A stretch of 64,000 nucleotides of DNA, taken from the NCBI RefSeq assembly GCF_910594005.1, contig NC_057847.1, forward strand, positions 54,231,501 through 54,295,500. Reading direction: 5' to 3'. The DNA is from Cervus elaphus. Its lineage: Eukaryota > Chordata > Mammalia > Artiodactyla > Cervidae. The notes below the pieces were generated by a model, which was given only the letters and a program-made list of their open reading frames with translations, made no database searches and was not told the origin of the DNA. Position 1 is the first letter of the stretch. The number at the start of each line of letters is the position of its first letter. The position numbers were made by a program, and so were the translations under genes. Shown here in pieces: positions 47,351 through 59,271 of the stretch.

Positions 47351-50300
47351 AAAGCCCAGGCTGCGTCTCCAGCCTGTTTCAAACGCACCTGTTCTAAGGA
47401 GCCTGCGACTCTGTTGGCCTCTGTGAGATTTCCTCCAACCGTGTAATTGGTCAGTATGACTACAGTAGCTATTCCTGTAGAGACAGCAGAGCAGCATTGA
47501 CATTCTGAGGACACCTGGCTGGTAGGAATGTGGCCTCGTTTAGACCCTACATGCCTCTTCTCATTTGTCTTGTCCTTTTACCACATGCACGTGTGGGTGT
47601 ATGATGACATTTTTTGGCCTGAGATGAGAGTTGATCTTGTGCATACTTTTTTTTTTTTTTACTTCCATGACCTCTCATGCCTCTTTGAGTGAGTATGCTG
47701 TTTTAGGGTGTCTGCTCTGTACTAGGAGCTAAGGTTGGAAAGATGGATATGACCAAGATGAATATGACTCTTATAGGCTTTTAAAGACTATTCAGTTAGA
47801 GATGGATATGCAAGTGCCATGAGAGTATGAAAAGGGGAGAAGTTGATTTCGACTGTGACAAGTTGGAGGTCGCTTTATAGAGTTGGTCAGCTTTGCTTAC
47901 TCTGGAAGGATGAATAGAATTGGGGACACAGATCTCAGTTTTGAATTTTGCATCGTTAGGCAGTGGGAACTAGGGGGACCTATTAGAAAGTCTTGTGAGA
48001 CACACGGAAAAGCTGAATGGGAGCTACTGATTCCATTTCAAGGAAACAAGTAGAATGAAATCCCCCTGGGACATCCCTACTGCCATGTGTCTCCTGATGG
48101 TTAAGTAGTGGATGATTATCCTACTGTGGTTTACATATCCGATGTTCTTACCACTCTGGGCCCTTCTGTGTAGGGCTACATTGATGTCGGCAGGAGTGAG
48201 GAGTGCCAGACTGATAATGAATGGAGTTCGAGACAGGTTGTTAGAGTGAGGGCACATTGCAAGCTGCAGTGCCCACCTTGGCTTCAGCAGCCATGTCCAT
48301 CTGCTGCTGCTTGAAGGGTGGAGCAGTGACAAGGGAGAGAGCTTGAGATTGAGATTTAAATGTAGGTTGCTGTTCTTACTAGTAATTTGGGGGATTTAGA
48401 AAATAGCCCATTTGGTGTATGAAAACCATGCATCACCTCTGAAAATTCAGATTGTCAGATGAAACAGCAGTGAACATTCAAGTCATGTTGCTTGGAATTT
48501 AAAGGTAAAAGCTGTTTGGGGGCATGTTGAGAATTTTGTATTTTTCTAATCTAAAGTGTATTTTTCCTTACATAATTTAATGTTTTATATTCTGATGTCA
48601 CCAAGTGAGTATTGTAGATTCACTAGTAGTATTAGAAATTTCAATGCATGTATCGATAAAAAATCTTAAGGGCAATGACAAGCCTATTGCTGTGTTAAGA
48701 TCTGACTGTTGATAGTTGCTTTCACATCTCATTTAATTGTGTTTTCACAGTACCATTTGCATTATATTACTTAAGGTCAAGTGATCCTGTTGGTTTTATG
48801 GCACATTTTCATTTAACATTACCATTTGATATAATACATTCATACGTACCAAATGATATGATACATTTGTACAGTGATTTGAACATTGAAATGAACCATT
48901 TTTCTATCTGCTGTTAGATTTCATTTTGATTACGCAGTATTTCTGAATGGAATTATTGTATCACAAATATGTGTGTGTGGGTAGCATGCAGACAAACACT
49001 TCTGTGGGCATGGCTTCCCCACTCTGAAGTCTGAAGCATTTGAGGATGAACATCGTATTGGTTTTTGAAGCAGTCTTATTTGGGAGGTAGGTTTTTGGAA
49101 TATGATAATGTGGAGTTTTACTTTCTGATAACCATAAGCTCTAGGTCCTATCAGTGGTGTCTGTGGTCTTTCAAGCTCAGCCATTTAAGCTGAAGTTAAT
49201 GGTACTTATTAACCTAATCAGACTTCACTTAAAGATATACCTCACTAGTCTAACTTACAGTTATATTTGACTAGGGTTAACTTACCTACTCTTTACCAAA
49301 TAACCTTTTTGAACACTTTTAGAAAAATAGCAGCAGCTTGCAAACTTATACTAAGTTAAAAAAATATGCTCACTCAACCCTAGATTGAAGTGCAAGAATG
49401 ACATTTTGTTATACCAGTTAAATCTGATCTCTCTAGAGACTTTTAAAGATATGAAATCTTGATTTCTGTTTGTTTACTCTATTTGTACATTTGTCGAATG
49501 AAATCACCAAAATTCATAAAGATAAAATGAGTAAGCACCAATATATTGCATACTAGGCAAAAACTACTCTTAACTAGCAGGAATGTATCTGATGAGAAAG
49601 ACCTGGAATGTAGGTACACAGATTATTTTTTTTTAACATCTGTACATGTAGTCATTGTTTTTATAAGCTTGTTATCTGGGTAATATTTTATTAGTAGAAG
49701 AATAAATTGGCCAGCCTAATTAATCAGTTTGATTCTGCTTTATCTTGATGACAAAAGGAATACATCATGATTCACATTTAGACCTGTTTAATTTTTATTA
49801 CAGATTACAAAAGCTCCACAGTTTATTTTTCTCAAGAGTAGTTTGGTAATTATTAGGTTATATTAAAGCTTTGCCTTCTGGAAACTTCACAGAATGCAGA
49901 AAAATGTTTCTGAGGATGGGCCTCAATTTCATGTTCTGAAATGTATGAGTCATTTGTCCCAGGATCAAGCATTTCTACTTTCTTAAAATATACCTAGAGT
50001 AGGCATCGAAGATATTTCATTCTTTTTTCCTTCTGCAGCATCTTTACTAAACTGAAAGAATCACTCTTAACTTAAAATCATGTTTTGTTCACTCTGTGGT
50101 GCTTACCATTATATTTTAATTCATCTGAGGTATTGTAGCAGATACTGATCATTGCCCACTTAACTTCCCTTCTTCCTTGTTGACAGAATCAGTTTTCTTT
50201 GGGGTGGCTAAGTACCCAGCACCTGGGAGTGAAGTTTGACAGACCTAAGTCAGTCATGATGATCCCGTTCCCTGGCAGATTGTCCAGGCTTTCCTTTGAA

Positions 50301-51385
50301 GTTAGTGCTGGATTCTGGCAAATTTTGATTTAAGTAGTTGACTTCTGGGGTTTCTTCCAACTAGGTTTTTTTTTTTTTTCCTCGTTTTATGTTTTTACTT
50401 ATAAAAAGAGAGAGCCATCTCCCCTTCTCTGTGTTTGACTGCAATTATGACCTCTACAACTGGGCGGTGACAACTGGAGGACAAAACACCAGGCCTGTCA
50501 GCAAAGTCCGAGGAAGGGCTGCGAGGCTATAGCTCCTTAGTCCTCTGAAAACCCTCTTTGTCTGAAACATGTAGACATATTTTGTAAAATGATATATATT
50601 TCCTTTTAAATTCATAGCGAGCACAGTGAGAGGAGATCTGCAGAGGGTTGTGGAAATTAGAGCGATCACCTGGCTTTGAAGCTGTGGTTGATTAGTTTTC
50701 ATAAAGGGGACAGGTTAACTGAGTTGTTATTTGTTACATTCTTGAAATGAAATATTGGGTAGAGTTAACCTGAATTAGGAAGCTTTCCATGTCCTCTTAT
50801 CGGAACCTCTCCAAGACAAGTGACCAAAAGTAAGGTGACAGACAGTGTTATTAGATGCTATCTTTGGTACCAAGAAAGGAGGTTCTAAGAACAGAACAAT
50901 GGAAGAGTGCCCTGGAGATGAATGAAGATAGTTGCCTGGGATCAGTGTAGCCGCCGGTGCCCCACCCGTACCCCTCCCTCCTGTCTCCTGCTGTGTGTGT
51001 GCCCTCGTCCGCTTCCTGCTGGCAGTCTCGTCAGCCCTTTGCCTGGAGAAGCAGCTGTGGGCAGCATGCCCCGAGCAACCCTCCATCGCCCCTCAGATGA
51101 AATCATTCTGAAGTGTGAACACGAGAGAAATCATTAACAAAGATTCCTCCAAAACCCTGTAAGTCAGGAAGTAAAAGCATAATTCTAAATAATTCATGGG
51201 TCACAGAAGAAATTATCGTGGATACTAAAAAACAGAACTGAGTCATAGTGAACATACTGCCTGTCACAATGTGGGTTGCTTCTAAAGTGACAAAGCCACA
51301 TCATCTTTACTAGATTTATTATTATTATTATTTTTAAAATTATGACATTCAGGACTTTCTAAAGCTTATGGCTGAGGGAGAGTAG
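47351..51385. other. Intronic sequence, mostly unique
   Basis: 47700-48000 resembles the worn unassigned repeat also at 37780-38370. The rest has no recognised element. A GC-richer patch lies at 50930-51090. Confidence 0.4.
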
Positions 51386-51550
51386 GGCCCCTCTTACTTG
51401 AATCTAGGCATAGTACTGGGAAGGAAAAATAAAAAGAGCAAAAAATAGTGAAATTGAAATCACACACACACACACGGCCCCTCTTACTTGAATCTAGGCA
51501 TAGTACTGGGAAGGAAAAATAAAAAGAGCAAAAAATAGTGAAATTGAAAT

Positions 51551-51580
<30 letters not shown>
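51386..51580 (+). repeat. 90-bp tandem duplication ending in (CA)n
   Basis: A unit starting GGCCCCTCTTACTTGAATCT and ending GAAATTGAAATCACACAC begins at 51386 and again, identical, at 51476. The second copy has a longer CA tract that leads into the SINE-head array. Confidence 0.95.
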
Positions 51581-51581
<1 letters not shown>

Positions 51582-51608
51582 GCTTCCCTTGTGGCTCAGT
51601 GGTAAATA

Positions 51609-51650
<42 letters not shown>

Positions 51651-51920
51651 GCTTCCCTTGTGGCTCAGTGGTAAATAATTCACACACACACACACATACA
51701 CACAGGCTTCCCTTGTGGCTCAGTGGTAAATAATTCACACACACACACACATACACACACACACACACACACAGGCTTCTCTTGTGGCTCAGTGGTAAAT
51801 AATACACACACACACACACACACAGGCTTCTCTTGTGGCTCAGTGGTAAATAATTCACACACTCACACACACACACACACACAGGCTTCCCTTGTGGCTC
51901 AGTGGTAAATAATTCACACA

Positions 51921-51953
<33 letters not shown>

Positions 51954-51980
51954 GCTTCCCTTGTGGCTCAGTGGTAAATA

Positions 51981-52025
<45 letters not shown>

Positions 52026-52051
52026 CTTCCCTTGTGGCTCAGTGGTAAATA

Positions 52052-52093
<42 letters not shown>

Positions 52094-52238
52094 GCTTCCC
52101 TTGTGGCTCAGTGGTAAATAATTCTCACACACACACAGGCTTCCCTTGTGGCTCAGTGGTAAATAATTCACACACACAGACACACAGACACACACACACA
52201 CACACACAGAGGCTTCCCTTGTGGTTCAGTGGTAAATA

Positions 52239-52281
<43 letters not shown>
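51551..52281 (+). repeat. Composite minisatellite: Bov-tA head alternating with (CA)n
   Basis: A ~33-bp block from GGCTTCCCTTGTGGCTCAG to AATAATTCA recurs at 51581, 51650, 51705, 51774, 51825, 51884, 51953, 52024, 52093, 52138 and 52211, with the parent SINE copy at 52283. Each array block is followed by a CA tract. Spacings are 45-73 bp, most often 69-73. Variants mark neighbouring copies: CTTCTCTTG in the 51774 and 51825 copies, ACTCACAC after the 51884 and 51953 copies, GTGGTTCAG in the last two, and CATACAC inside the tracts after 51650 and 51705. Confidence 0.97.
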
Positions 52282-52285
<4 letters not shown>

Positions 52286-52478
52286 TCCCTTGTGGTTCAG
52301 TGGTAAATAATTCACCTGCCAAGCAGGAGATGTGGGTTTGACCTCTGGGTTGGGAAGATCCTCTGTATAAGGAAATGGCAACCCATTCCAGTGTTCTTGC
52401 CTGGGAAATCCCATTGACAGAGGAGCCCGGTGGGGTCACAAAAGTGTTGGATATGACTCAGTGACTAAACAACAACAA
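52282..52478 (+). mobile_element. Bov-tA SINE, source of the array head
   Basis: GCTTCCCTTGTGGTTCAGTG GTAAATAATTCACCTGCC continues into GGAAATGGCAACCCATTCCA, GCCCGGTGGGGTCAC and ATATGACTCAGTGACTAAAC, then (CAA)n. It shares the array block exactly up to AATTCAC, where array copies run into CA instead of CTGCC. Confidence 0.95.
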
Positions 52479-52564
52479 CAAGTATATATATAAAATGGAG
52501 ATGAAAAATCTTTCCAGGTTCAAGGGTTGGGGGTAGAGAAAGGAAAAATCATAATGATAATCAA

Positions 52565-52660
52565 CACCAGTTAGGACTTGTGTGGCTACAAGAAACAGAA
52601 AACCTACAAAACTGAGCACTTGATTTCAAGTAACCCAAGTCTGAAAGAGGCAGGGTAGCA
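52565..52660. mobile_element. Fragment of the unassigned ancient repeat also at 22960 and 59270
   Basis: GTTAGGACTTGTGTGGCTAC AAGAAACAGAAAACC is the kind of start seen in those copies. Confidence 0.35.
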
Positions 52661-54597
52661 CTGGTATAAACTGACCTGCATGGGGACCCAGTTCCTGTCT
52701 GTTAATGGGGAGATTTTTTAGTTAATGCAACAATATCTTTAATGATTATAATTCCATTCGGATTTTCCATTTCATTTTGAGTAAGGTGTAAGTTATGCTT
52801 TTCTAAGAAATTATCCACTTTGTCTAATTTTTCAAATGTATTAACTATTAGGAGAATTTTCTCATTTTTTGGAGCACGTCTCTCTAGTTTTTAGCCATAG
52901 AAGTCACTCATCATTTGAATTTTCCTCTCGTGAGTTTTTCCTTTTTTAAAATCATAGGGTAGACTCATGAAGACAGATACCATTCTGGTTTGGGATGCTC
53001 AGTACCTGCCATTCCCAGATTATTCTCAAACTGCTACACTGTGAAGTTCTCCACTTGGTTTATAAACTTGGTGGGAGGTAGCATTCCAGTACTGCCCAGC
53101 TCACTGTCCTTATATCATTATCAGTTGCATGCACTTCTTGGGGTTAGGATGATGTTCTGACACTGTGTAAATAAATAATAGTGACAGTAGGTGTGATACA
53201 GCATCCCATAGTCTGACCCATGTGTGACTCTTCCATTTTATGAGAATTCGCTGAGAGTTTTCCTCACCACTGTTGCCCAGCCAGCCAGCTTTCATATCCT
53301 GTAATGCCTAACTGTAGGATTCTCTCTTTTTTTTTTTTTTCTACCTGTCTACTCTTGTGTCCAGGCAGTACACACAGCAGCTTTCTAGTATTTGTATGGC
53401 ACTTAGGGCTTTGTTCACAATATCTCATTTCAGTGAACTTTCCTCTGATTGACAGTATAAAACCATCTGGACTTGATGTTGAAAATATAACTGACCCAGT
53501 GCTACAAAAATAGTGTAATACTGAAAGCCAAATAACTGACCATTCAGTCAGTCTCTTGTTTCACTACTTTTCTCTGGCTTCGCCCTCCTCTCTCTCTCTT
53601 GTTTTCAAAGCCATGCACACATACATGAATGACTAATGCTTAAATTACTCTAGCACACTTTCACTGCAAAACTGGAAATTAACCATATTACATGCATCCT
53701 AAAGGAGAGTTTCCAGACTGTATCTTTTCTGCTTTTCTTTGTGTTTCTTCTTCAGTGCTGTCAAGAAGTAAAATATTCCAGTAGCAGGGGAAAAAAGTTT
53801 TCTTTTTATGCAGTTCATAGTTTATTCTCACCATTGACTGCTAATTCAAAAGTGTTTGTATAGATAGTAGCATGCACTGTGAACCCACTGTCTCCAAAGA
53901 GTTAAGCACAACAGTGCAACTTCAAGTGCATGTTTTTAATACTCCTTCTAGCATATTTTAAAGATAAAATAAAATTTCACATTTAAGATTCTATACAGCC
54001 CCCAGGTAACAGTGCATCTTTATGTACAATATTATTTTAAACAGACTCTGTACCTTAAAGACCTGTGGGGTAAATCTTCCATATGTTTAATCTTTTGAAA
54101 TTTGACAACTGTATTTTAAAAGACAAACTAGATGTTTTATTCCAGTTTTACAAAGGAGAGAAAATCATTATTTTTAATGAAGGAAATGGAAAGGGCAAAA
54201 AAAAAAAATTCCCTAAACATCCTTAAATGGATAAAAAATCATGCTTGTTTAAAAATGCTTTGGCTGTATAGTGAGGACCTTCATAATTTTGCTTTTAGAA
54301 GTAACAGGCTTATTTTTTATGTAATAATTGAAACTGTGAATCGAATCTTAGAATGCTTCTAATCTAGTTGTTTTTACTTATTTTCATTGTACTTCCACTC
54401 CTGACATTTGTTTATTGCAGAAGGTATTTCTGCTTTATTGAGGTCTTAGTCAGTGAAACATGTTTGCGTTGGGAGCTGTATAGGGTGTGCACAGAGCTGG
54501 CTGTCTGACGTCCTGAAGCGGTGCTGCAGCTGTTCTGGTGCCCTTCCCTTCTCCTAAGCCTCCCCTCTGAGGAAGGCTTTCATGCTCACTGATTTCC
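52661..54597. other. Intronic sequence, nothing recognised
   Basis: No exon or repeat assigned. Confidence 0.45.
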
Positions 54598-54762
54598 TTG
54601 GAGAAGGGGATGACAGAGGATGGGATGGTTGGATGACATCATCAACTCAATGGACATGAGTGTGCGCAAACTCCGGGAGATAGTGAAGAACAGGGAAGCC
54701 AGGCATGCTACAGTGCATGGGGTTGCAACGAGTTGGACACAACTGAGTGACTGAAGAACAGC
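54598..54762 (+). mobile_element. BovB 3' end
   Basis: GATGACAGAGGATGGGATGG TTGGATGACATCATC, CGCAAACTCCGGGAGATAGT GAAG and AACGAGTTGGACACAACTGA GTGACTGAA: the sense BovB 3' end. Confidence 0.9.
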
Positions 54763-55214
54763 AAGCCACCTTTGGACACATTGTCCTGTTTAGTAAATGA
54801 CCAAGTCTTCTCCATCTTTCCTTAGTTTATACCTTGTGGTTCTTTCACATGATGGACCTGCCAGCCTCCTGACCAGCCAGCCCACAAGGATAACTGCAGG
54901 CAGAAAGCAGGAGGCCTTGTGCTCACAAAAGTGCTGCGTGTCTCTTTCATTATCCTATCTTTCTAAAGAACATAATCCTCTATTTTTGTAAAAATTTTTT
55001 CTTGTAATCAGTCTTTCCTGTGTTTCTCCTTGCTCACTGTCTCATGCTAATCATCACAACTTAATACTCCTTTATAGGAGAAATTCCTGTGATTGAATAT
55101 AAGTAGTTGGGAGAAGGCTGGGGGTAGGATGGTTTGCCCAAAATTTCCCCCAGACTGGTTTTCTTTTGGCTCTTTTCTAAGCTTTTTTCCATTTTACCTC
55201 CTTCATCAGCATGT

Positions 55215-55605
55215 ATTAAGAACTTATATTAATGCGTATGTGTGGAATCTCGAAAAGTGGTACAGATGAACCTATTTGCAGGATAGTGATAGAGACACAG
55301 ATGCCTAGTGTGGACATGTGGACATGGGGGGCGGGGCGAAGAGGAGGGTGGAACCGATTGGGAATGTAGCACTGACATATATACACAGCATGCAGAAAAT
55401 AGACCGCTAGTGGGAAGCTGCTCTACGGTGCCGGGAGCGCAGCTCGGTGCCCTGGGTGACCTAGCGGGGTCGGTTAGGGGCGGATGGTAAACGAGGTCCA
55501 AGAAGGAGGCGATATATGTATACATGTAGCTGGTTCACTTTGTTGTACGGCAGAAACTTAACACAACATTGTAAAGCAAGTATCCTTTATTTAAAAAAAG
55601 AAAAA
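55215..55605 (+). mobile_element. L1 3'UTR (artiodactyl type), 5'-truncated
   Basis: TGTGGAATCTCGAAAAGTGG, ACTGACATATATACACAGCA, CTAGTGGGAAGCTGCTCTAC and CACAACATTGTAAAGCAAGT, then an A-rich tail. CpG-rich relative to its neighbours. Confidence 0.88.
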
Positions 55606-55779
55606 GAGCCAGTGCCTAAGCTAACACTGCTGATGGAAAGGCAGGTTTGGCAAATGGGGACACACAGCGCTGATACTTAGTGAGCATTTAGTAAACTCTG
55701 TTGATTGAAAGACAGTTTAGTGCCTGTATATCCAGTCGCTATACTAGGAGCTTGTATTAAATAATCCCGAATTAAAAAC

Positions 55780-56280
55780 CATCAGTGACTTCCTCTTGCA
55801 TATATAAGAGTCCAGACTATACCCAGGACTCATAGGGCCCTGCTTCCCTCTGCAGCCTCATCTCTCAGCCCCGGCAACCCACTGATCTGCTGTTGTAGTG
55901 ACACTGGCCTGTCCTCTCATTGGCAAACAGCAAACTCTCTCCTGCCTCAGGTCCTCTTGCTCCTTGCCGGGTCCCGCAGCTGGTTACACTAACTCCTGCC
56001 TGCTCTCCACACCTTGACCTACCTTTTCCATCCTTCCCCTTCTCGGAGCGGCCTTGCCTGATCACCTGTCTCTACTTCAGTATCCTTTTTTTTCTCTCCA
56101 CTCTGCAATTACATTGCATATGATTTGTAATTATTTTCTTTGTTTGATTTTTTTCTTTGTTCTGTAAGTCCCATGATGACAAGGGTCATAGTTGTCTTGT
56201 TTACCACTTTTATCCCCAGTATTTAATATGCTTCCTAGCAGATAGTAGCTGTTGAGTAAATACGGTTGAACGAATACTTT
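55780..56280 (+). mobile_element. L2 3' region, about 500 bp
   Basis: TTAAAAACCATCAGTGACTT, CTCTCCTGCCTCAGGTCCTC, TAAGTCCCATGATGACAAGG and TAGTAGCTGTTGAGTAAATA follow the L2 order. Confidence 0.8.
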
Positions 56281-56324
56281 CATATCTGTGGTTTTGAAAA
56301 TACAAACAAAGTATAGTTGCAATA

Positions 56325-56449
56325 GGCTTTGCTAATTTGCTGGTTTTTTTTTTTTTCCCTCAGCACTACTAGAATCCTGTTGGCTTTGCTAATTTGCTGT
56401 TTTGTTGTTGTTGTTTTTTCCTCTGTCCTCAGCATTACTAGAATCCTGT
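56325..56449 (+). repeat. 57-bp imperfect tandem duplication
   Basis: GGCTTTGCTAATTTGCTG starts at 56325 and 56382. Each copy runs through a T-rich tract and CCTCAGCA(C/T)TACTAGAATC. Confidence 0.92.
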
Positions 56450-57129
56450 GTCCAGGGATATCATCTCTTCTACACAGAAACTGCTTAGAAACATTTAAGA
56501 GCCTGTGTATTAAGGGCCTCAGTATTATGGGATTAAACTAAAGAATTCCTTATACACTTACTCACTTATTTCTATGGGCTGTATTAATCATACTATGAAA
56601 TCAGTCATCATTCATTATGTAAATTTTGGTAATAAGAAATACAATTTTCTGGAATTTCCCCTGTATAAAAATGTTTCTGGAAAAAAAAAATGTTTCTTAG
56701 TTCAGGAAAGTTTATAGAATCTAGAATATGTATGAGATATTTTATAATATTTCACATTATTGTACTTAAGGCTTTTTAATTTTGTTAGTGGCCACCCATG
56801 AAGAGTGGGCTTTTAATTTATGGTATGGAACCTATAAGATAAATGAGAGATTAGAATTTGACCCAAAGAAGTATTTAGCTTGGTCACCCAATTATTTAAG
56901 CATTTTTAATTTTTACTGCTTTTAAGACAGACAAACATTCTTTGTTTTGGTCACAAATACAACTACTTACCGTTGCTTTATACTGGCTTATTTCTAGATT
57001 TATGTTACTTAACTGGTCCATTTAGGCCTTTGTGTTTGTGTCTGTGGTTTAGACTCTGTCCAAGAATGCATCTTCAGATAATCTTAAATAAAACATATTT
57101 ACATGCACATATACATGAAAGTGTTTATT
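56450..57129. other. AT-rich intronic sequence, nothing recognised
   Basis: No exon or repeat assigned. Confidence 0.45.
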
Positions 57130-57310
57130 AAAAGAATATAAATCACTCATGTTGGAAAGAAAGAATACAATACAGTAGGATAATCAGCGCTTCTGGGTTC
57201 TAATCCCAACTCTGCCATCAATTAATTGTTTGACCTTGGAAAAGTAATTTTTTTAACCTTAAAGTCTTATTTTTTTTCATCTGTAATAAAAGATTTTAGT
57301 TTCTTCTATT
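57130..57310 (+). mobile_element. MIR SINE
   Basis: TTCTGGGTTCTAATCCCAAC TCTGCCATCAATTAATTG and TTGACCTTGGAAAAGTAATT then TTTTCATCTGTAATAAAAG: sense MIR. Confidence 0.8.
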
Positions 57311-57771
57311 GAGTTCTATGATATTATAAATAAGACATTAAAATCAAGATCAAGATTTAAGGAATTCTAAGACAAAGACAAATTTATTCTCTCATTCAAC
57401 TTTGTTATCAACCACTGCTTTATTTAATACAGAAATTATTTTCTGTCTTGCTTGTATATCTTCTTGAACATTTTACTTTTATTTTTAGAATTAAGAGGCT
57501 TAAGCAATAAGTCTTTCCAGTAGTGCTTGTATCTTTTAAGTTGTTCTGGTATAACTTATTAGTTGTTTGGATATTCTGTTCCAGCCTCAGGATTTCATGA
57601 TTATATTTGCTTTTTCAAAGAGAATGTGGTTAACCTTTGTGTTAGCTGTATGTCTCTACAGGGCATAGAACATAATACAGGTACACTAAATACCAAAGAT
57701 GTTACTATAGACCTTACACAGAACAATCAGGACAGCAGAGATGGTAGTATTCACTAAAGAAGTACAGTGGA

Positions 57772-58705
57772 CAAAGAAGACATACAGATGGCTAACACAC
57801 ACATGAAAAGGTGCTCAACATCACTCATTATTAGAGAAATGCAAATCAAAACCACAATGAGGTACCATTACATACCAGTCAGGATGGCTGCTATCCAAAA
57901 GTCTACAAGCAATAAATGCTGGAGAGGCTGTGGAGAAAAGGGAACCCTCTTACACTATTGGTGGGAATGCAAACTAGTACAGCCACTATGGAAAACAGTG
58001 TGGAGATTCCTTAAAAAACTGGAAATAGAACTGCCATATGACCCAGCAATACCACTTCTGGGCATACACACTGAAGAAACCAGATCTGAAAGAGACACAT
58101 GCACCCCAATGTTCATCGCAGCACTGTTTATAATAGCCAGGACATGGAAGCAACCTAGATGCCCATCAGCAGATGAATGGATAAGGAAGCTGTGGTACAT
58201 ATACACCATGGAATTTTACTCAGCCGTCAAAAAGAATTCATTTGAACCAGTCCTAATGAGATGGATGAAACTGGAGCCCCTTATACAGAGTGAAGTAAGC
58301 CAGAAAGATAAAGAACATTACAGCATACTAACACATATATATGGAATTTAGAAAGGTGATAACGATAACCCTATATGCAAAACAGAAAAAGAGACACAGA
58401 AATACAGAACAGACTTTTGAACTCTGTGGGAGAAGGTGAGGGTGGGATGTTTCAAAAGAACAGCATGTATACTATCTATGGTGAAACAGATCACCAGCCC
58501 AGGTGGGATGCATGAGACAAGTGCTCGGGCCTGGTGCACTGGGAAGACCCAGAGGAGTCGGGTGGAGAGGGAGGTGGGAGGGGGGATCGGGATGGGGAAT
58601 AAGTGTAAATCTATGGCTGATTCATATCAATGTATGACAAAACCCACTGAAATGTTGTGAAGTAATTAGCCTCCAACTAATAAAAAAATTAAAAAAAAAA
58701 AAAAA
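57772..58705 (+). mobile_element. Young bovine-type L1, 5'-truncated, exact 16-bp target duplication
   Basis: 57776-58348 is an uninterrupted reading frame for the ORF2 C-terminus: ANTHMKRCSTSLIIREMQI, CWRGCGEKGTLLHYWWECK, LPYDPAIPLLGIHTEET, MFIAALFIIARTWKQPRCP and WYIYTMEFYSAVKKN, ending at TAG 58349-58351. The 3'UTR and a pure A-tail (58691-58708) follow. AAAGAAGTACAGTGGA flanks it at 57756-57771 and 58706-58721. The intact frame, A-tail and exact duplication point to a recent insertion. It lacks the 5'UTR, ORF1 and nearly all of ORF2, so it cannot move by itself. Confidence 0.96.
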
Positions 58706-58721
58706 AAAGAAGTACAGTGGA

Positions 58722-59021
58722 GGGAGTTTAATTCTCATTCTGGAAATTCTGAGGTAGACCTGAAAATTAGAGATTTTAACAGATGGAGGTAAAATGGATG
58801 AGTGCTATAGGAGGAGGAAGTGCTGTGAACAAAAGTATTAGTGTAGGAAAATTGGGAAGTGCTTGGAAATCTCTAAAATCTTGGTTTAATATAAACATGT
58901 TCTGAGCTAGGAAGAATTGTGGGACATCAGATTGGGAGGATAAGGCAGATTTTGTCTAGTTCATGAACATTATTGAATTCAAGGTTAAGAATTTAGGGAG
59001 CTTTTGCTTTAGGTTATGAGT
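58722..59021. other. Intronic sequence, nothing recognised
   Basis: Continues the unique sequence interrupted by the L1. Confidence 0.45.
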
Positions 59022-59033
59022 ATCCCTTGAAGG

Positions 59034-59259
59034 GGCTTCCCAGGGGGCACTAGTGGTAAAGAACCCACCTGCTAATGCAGGAGATGTAAGAGATATGGGT
59101 GGATTTATGGGTCAGGAATGTCCCCTGGAGGAGGGCACGGCAACCCACTCCAGTATTCTTGCCTGGAGAATCCAATGGACGGAGGAGCCTGGCAGGCTGT
59201 AGTCACAAAGGGTCACAAAGAGTTGGACACCATTAAAGCGACTTAGCTTGCACGCATCC
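59034..59259 (+). mobile_element. Bov-tA SINE with target duplication
   Basis: GGCTTCCCAGGGGGCACTAG through GGCAACCCACTCCAGTATTC to AGAGTTGGACACCATTAAAG. Flanks ATCCCTTGAAGG (59022-59033) and ATCCTTTGAAGG (59260-59271). Confidence 0.95.
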
Positions 59260-59271
59260 ATCCTTTGAAGG

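Noticed and set aside
47179..47514. 111-codon open frame antisense to the GTDC1 exon
   Set aside because: It overlaps the real exon on the opposite strand, runs through its splice donor and shows no family resemblance.
48024..48332. 102-codon - strand open frame
   Set aside because: No motif, no splice context and no similarity I can recognise. It is compatible with chance.
51581..52283. A CRISPR-like array (regular ~33-bp repeats with ~35-bp spacers)
   Set aside because: The 'spacers' are all (CA)n, and the repeat is a SINE head in a mammalian intron.
51366..52439. Long open frames rich in Cys-Val or Thr-His repeats
   Set aside because: They are translations of (CA)n and the SINE head. 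No stop codons occur in such dinucleotide repeats, so openness means nothing here.
57955..58209. Antisense open frame in the L1
   Set aside because: A shadow of the ORF2 C-terminal frame.
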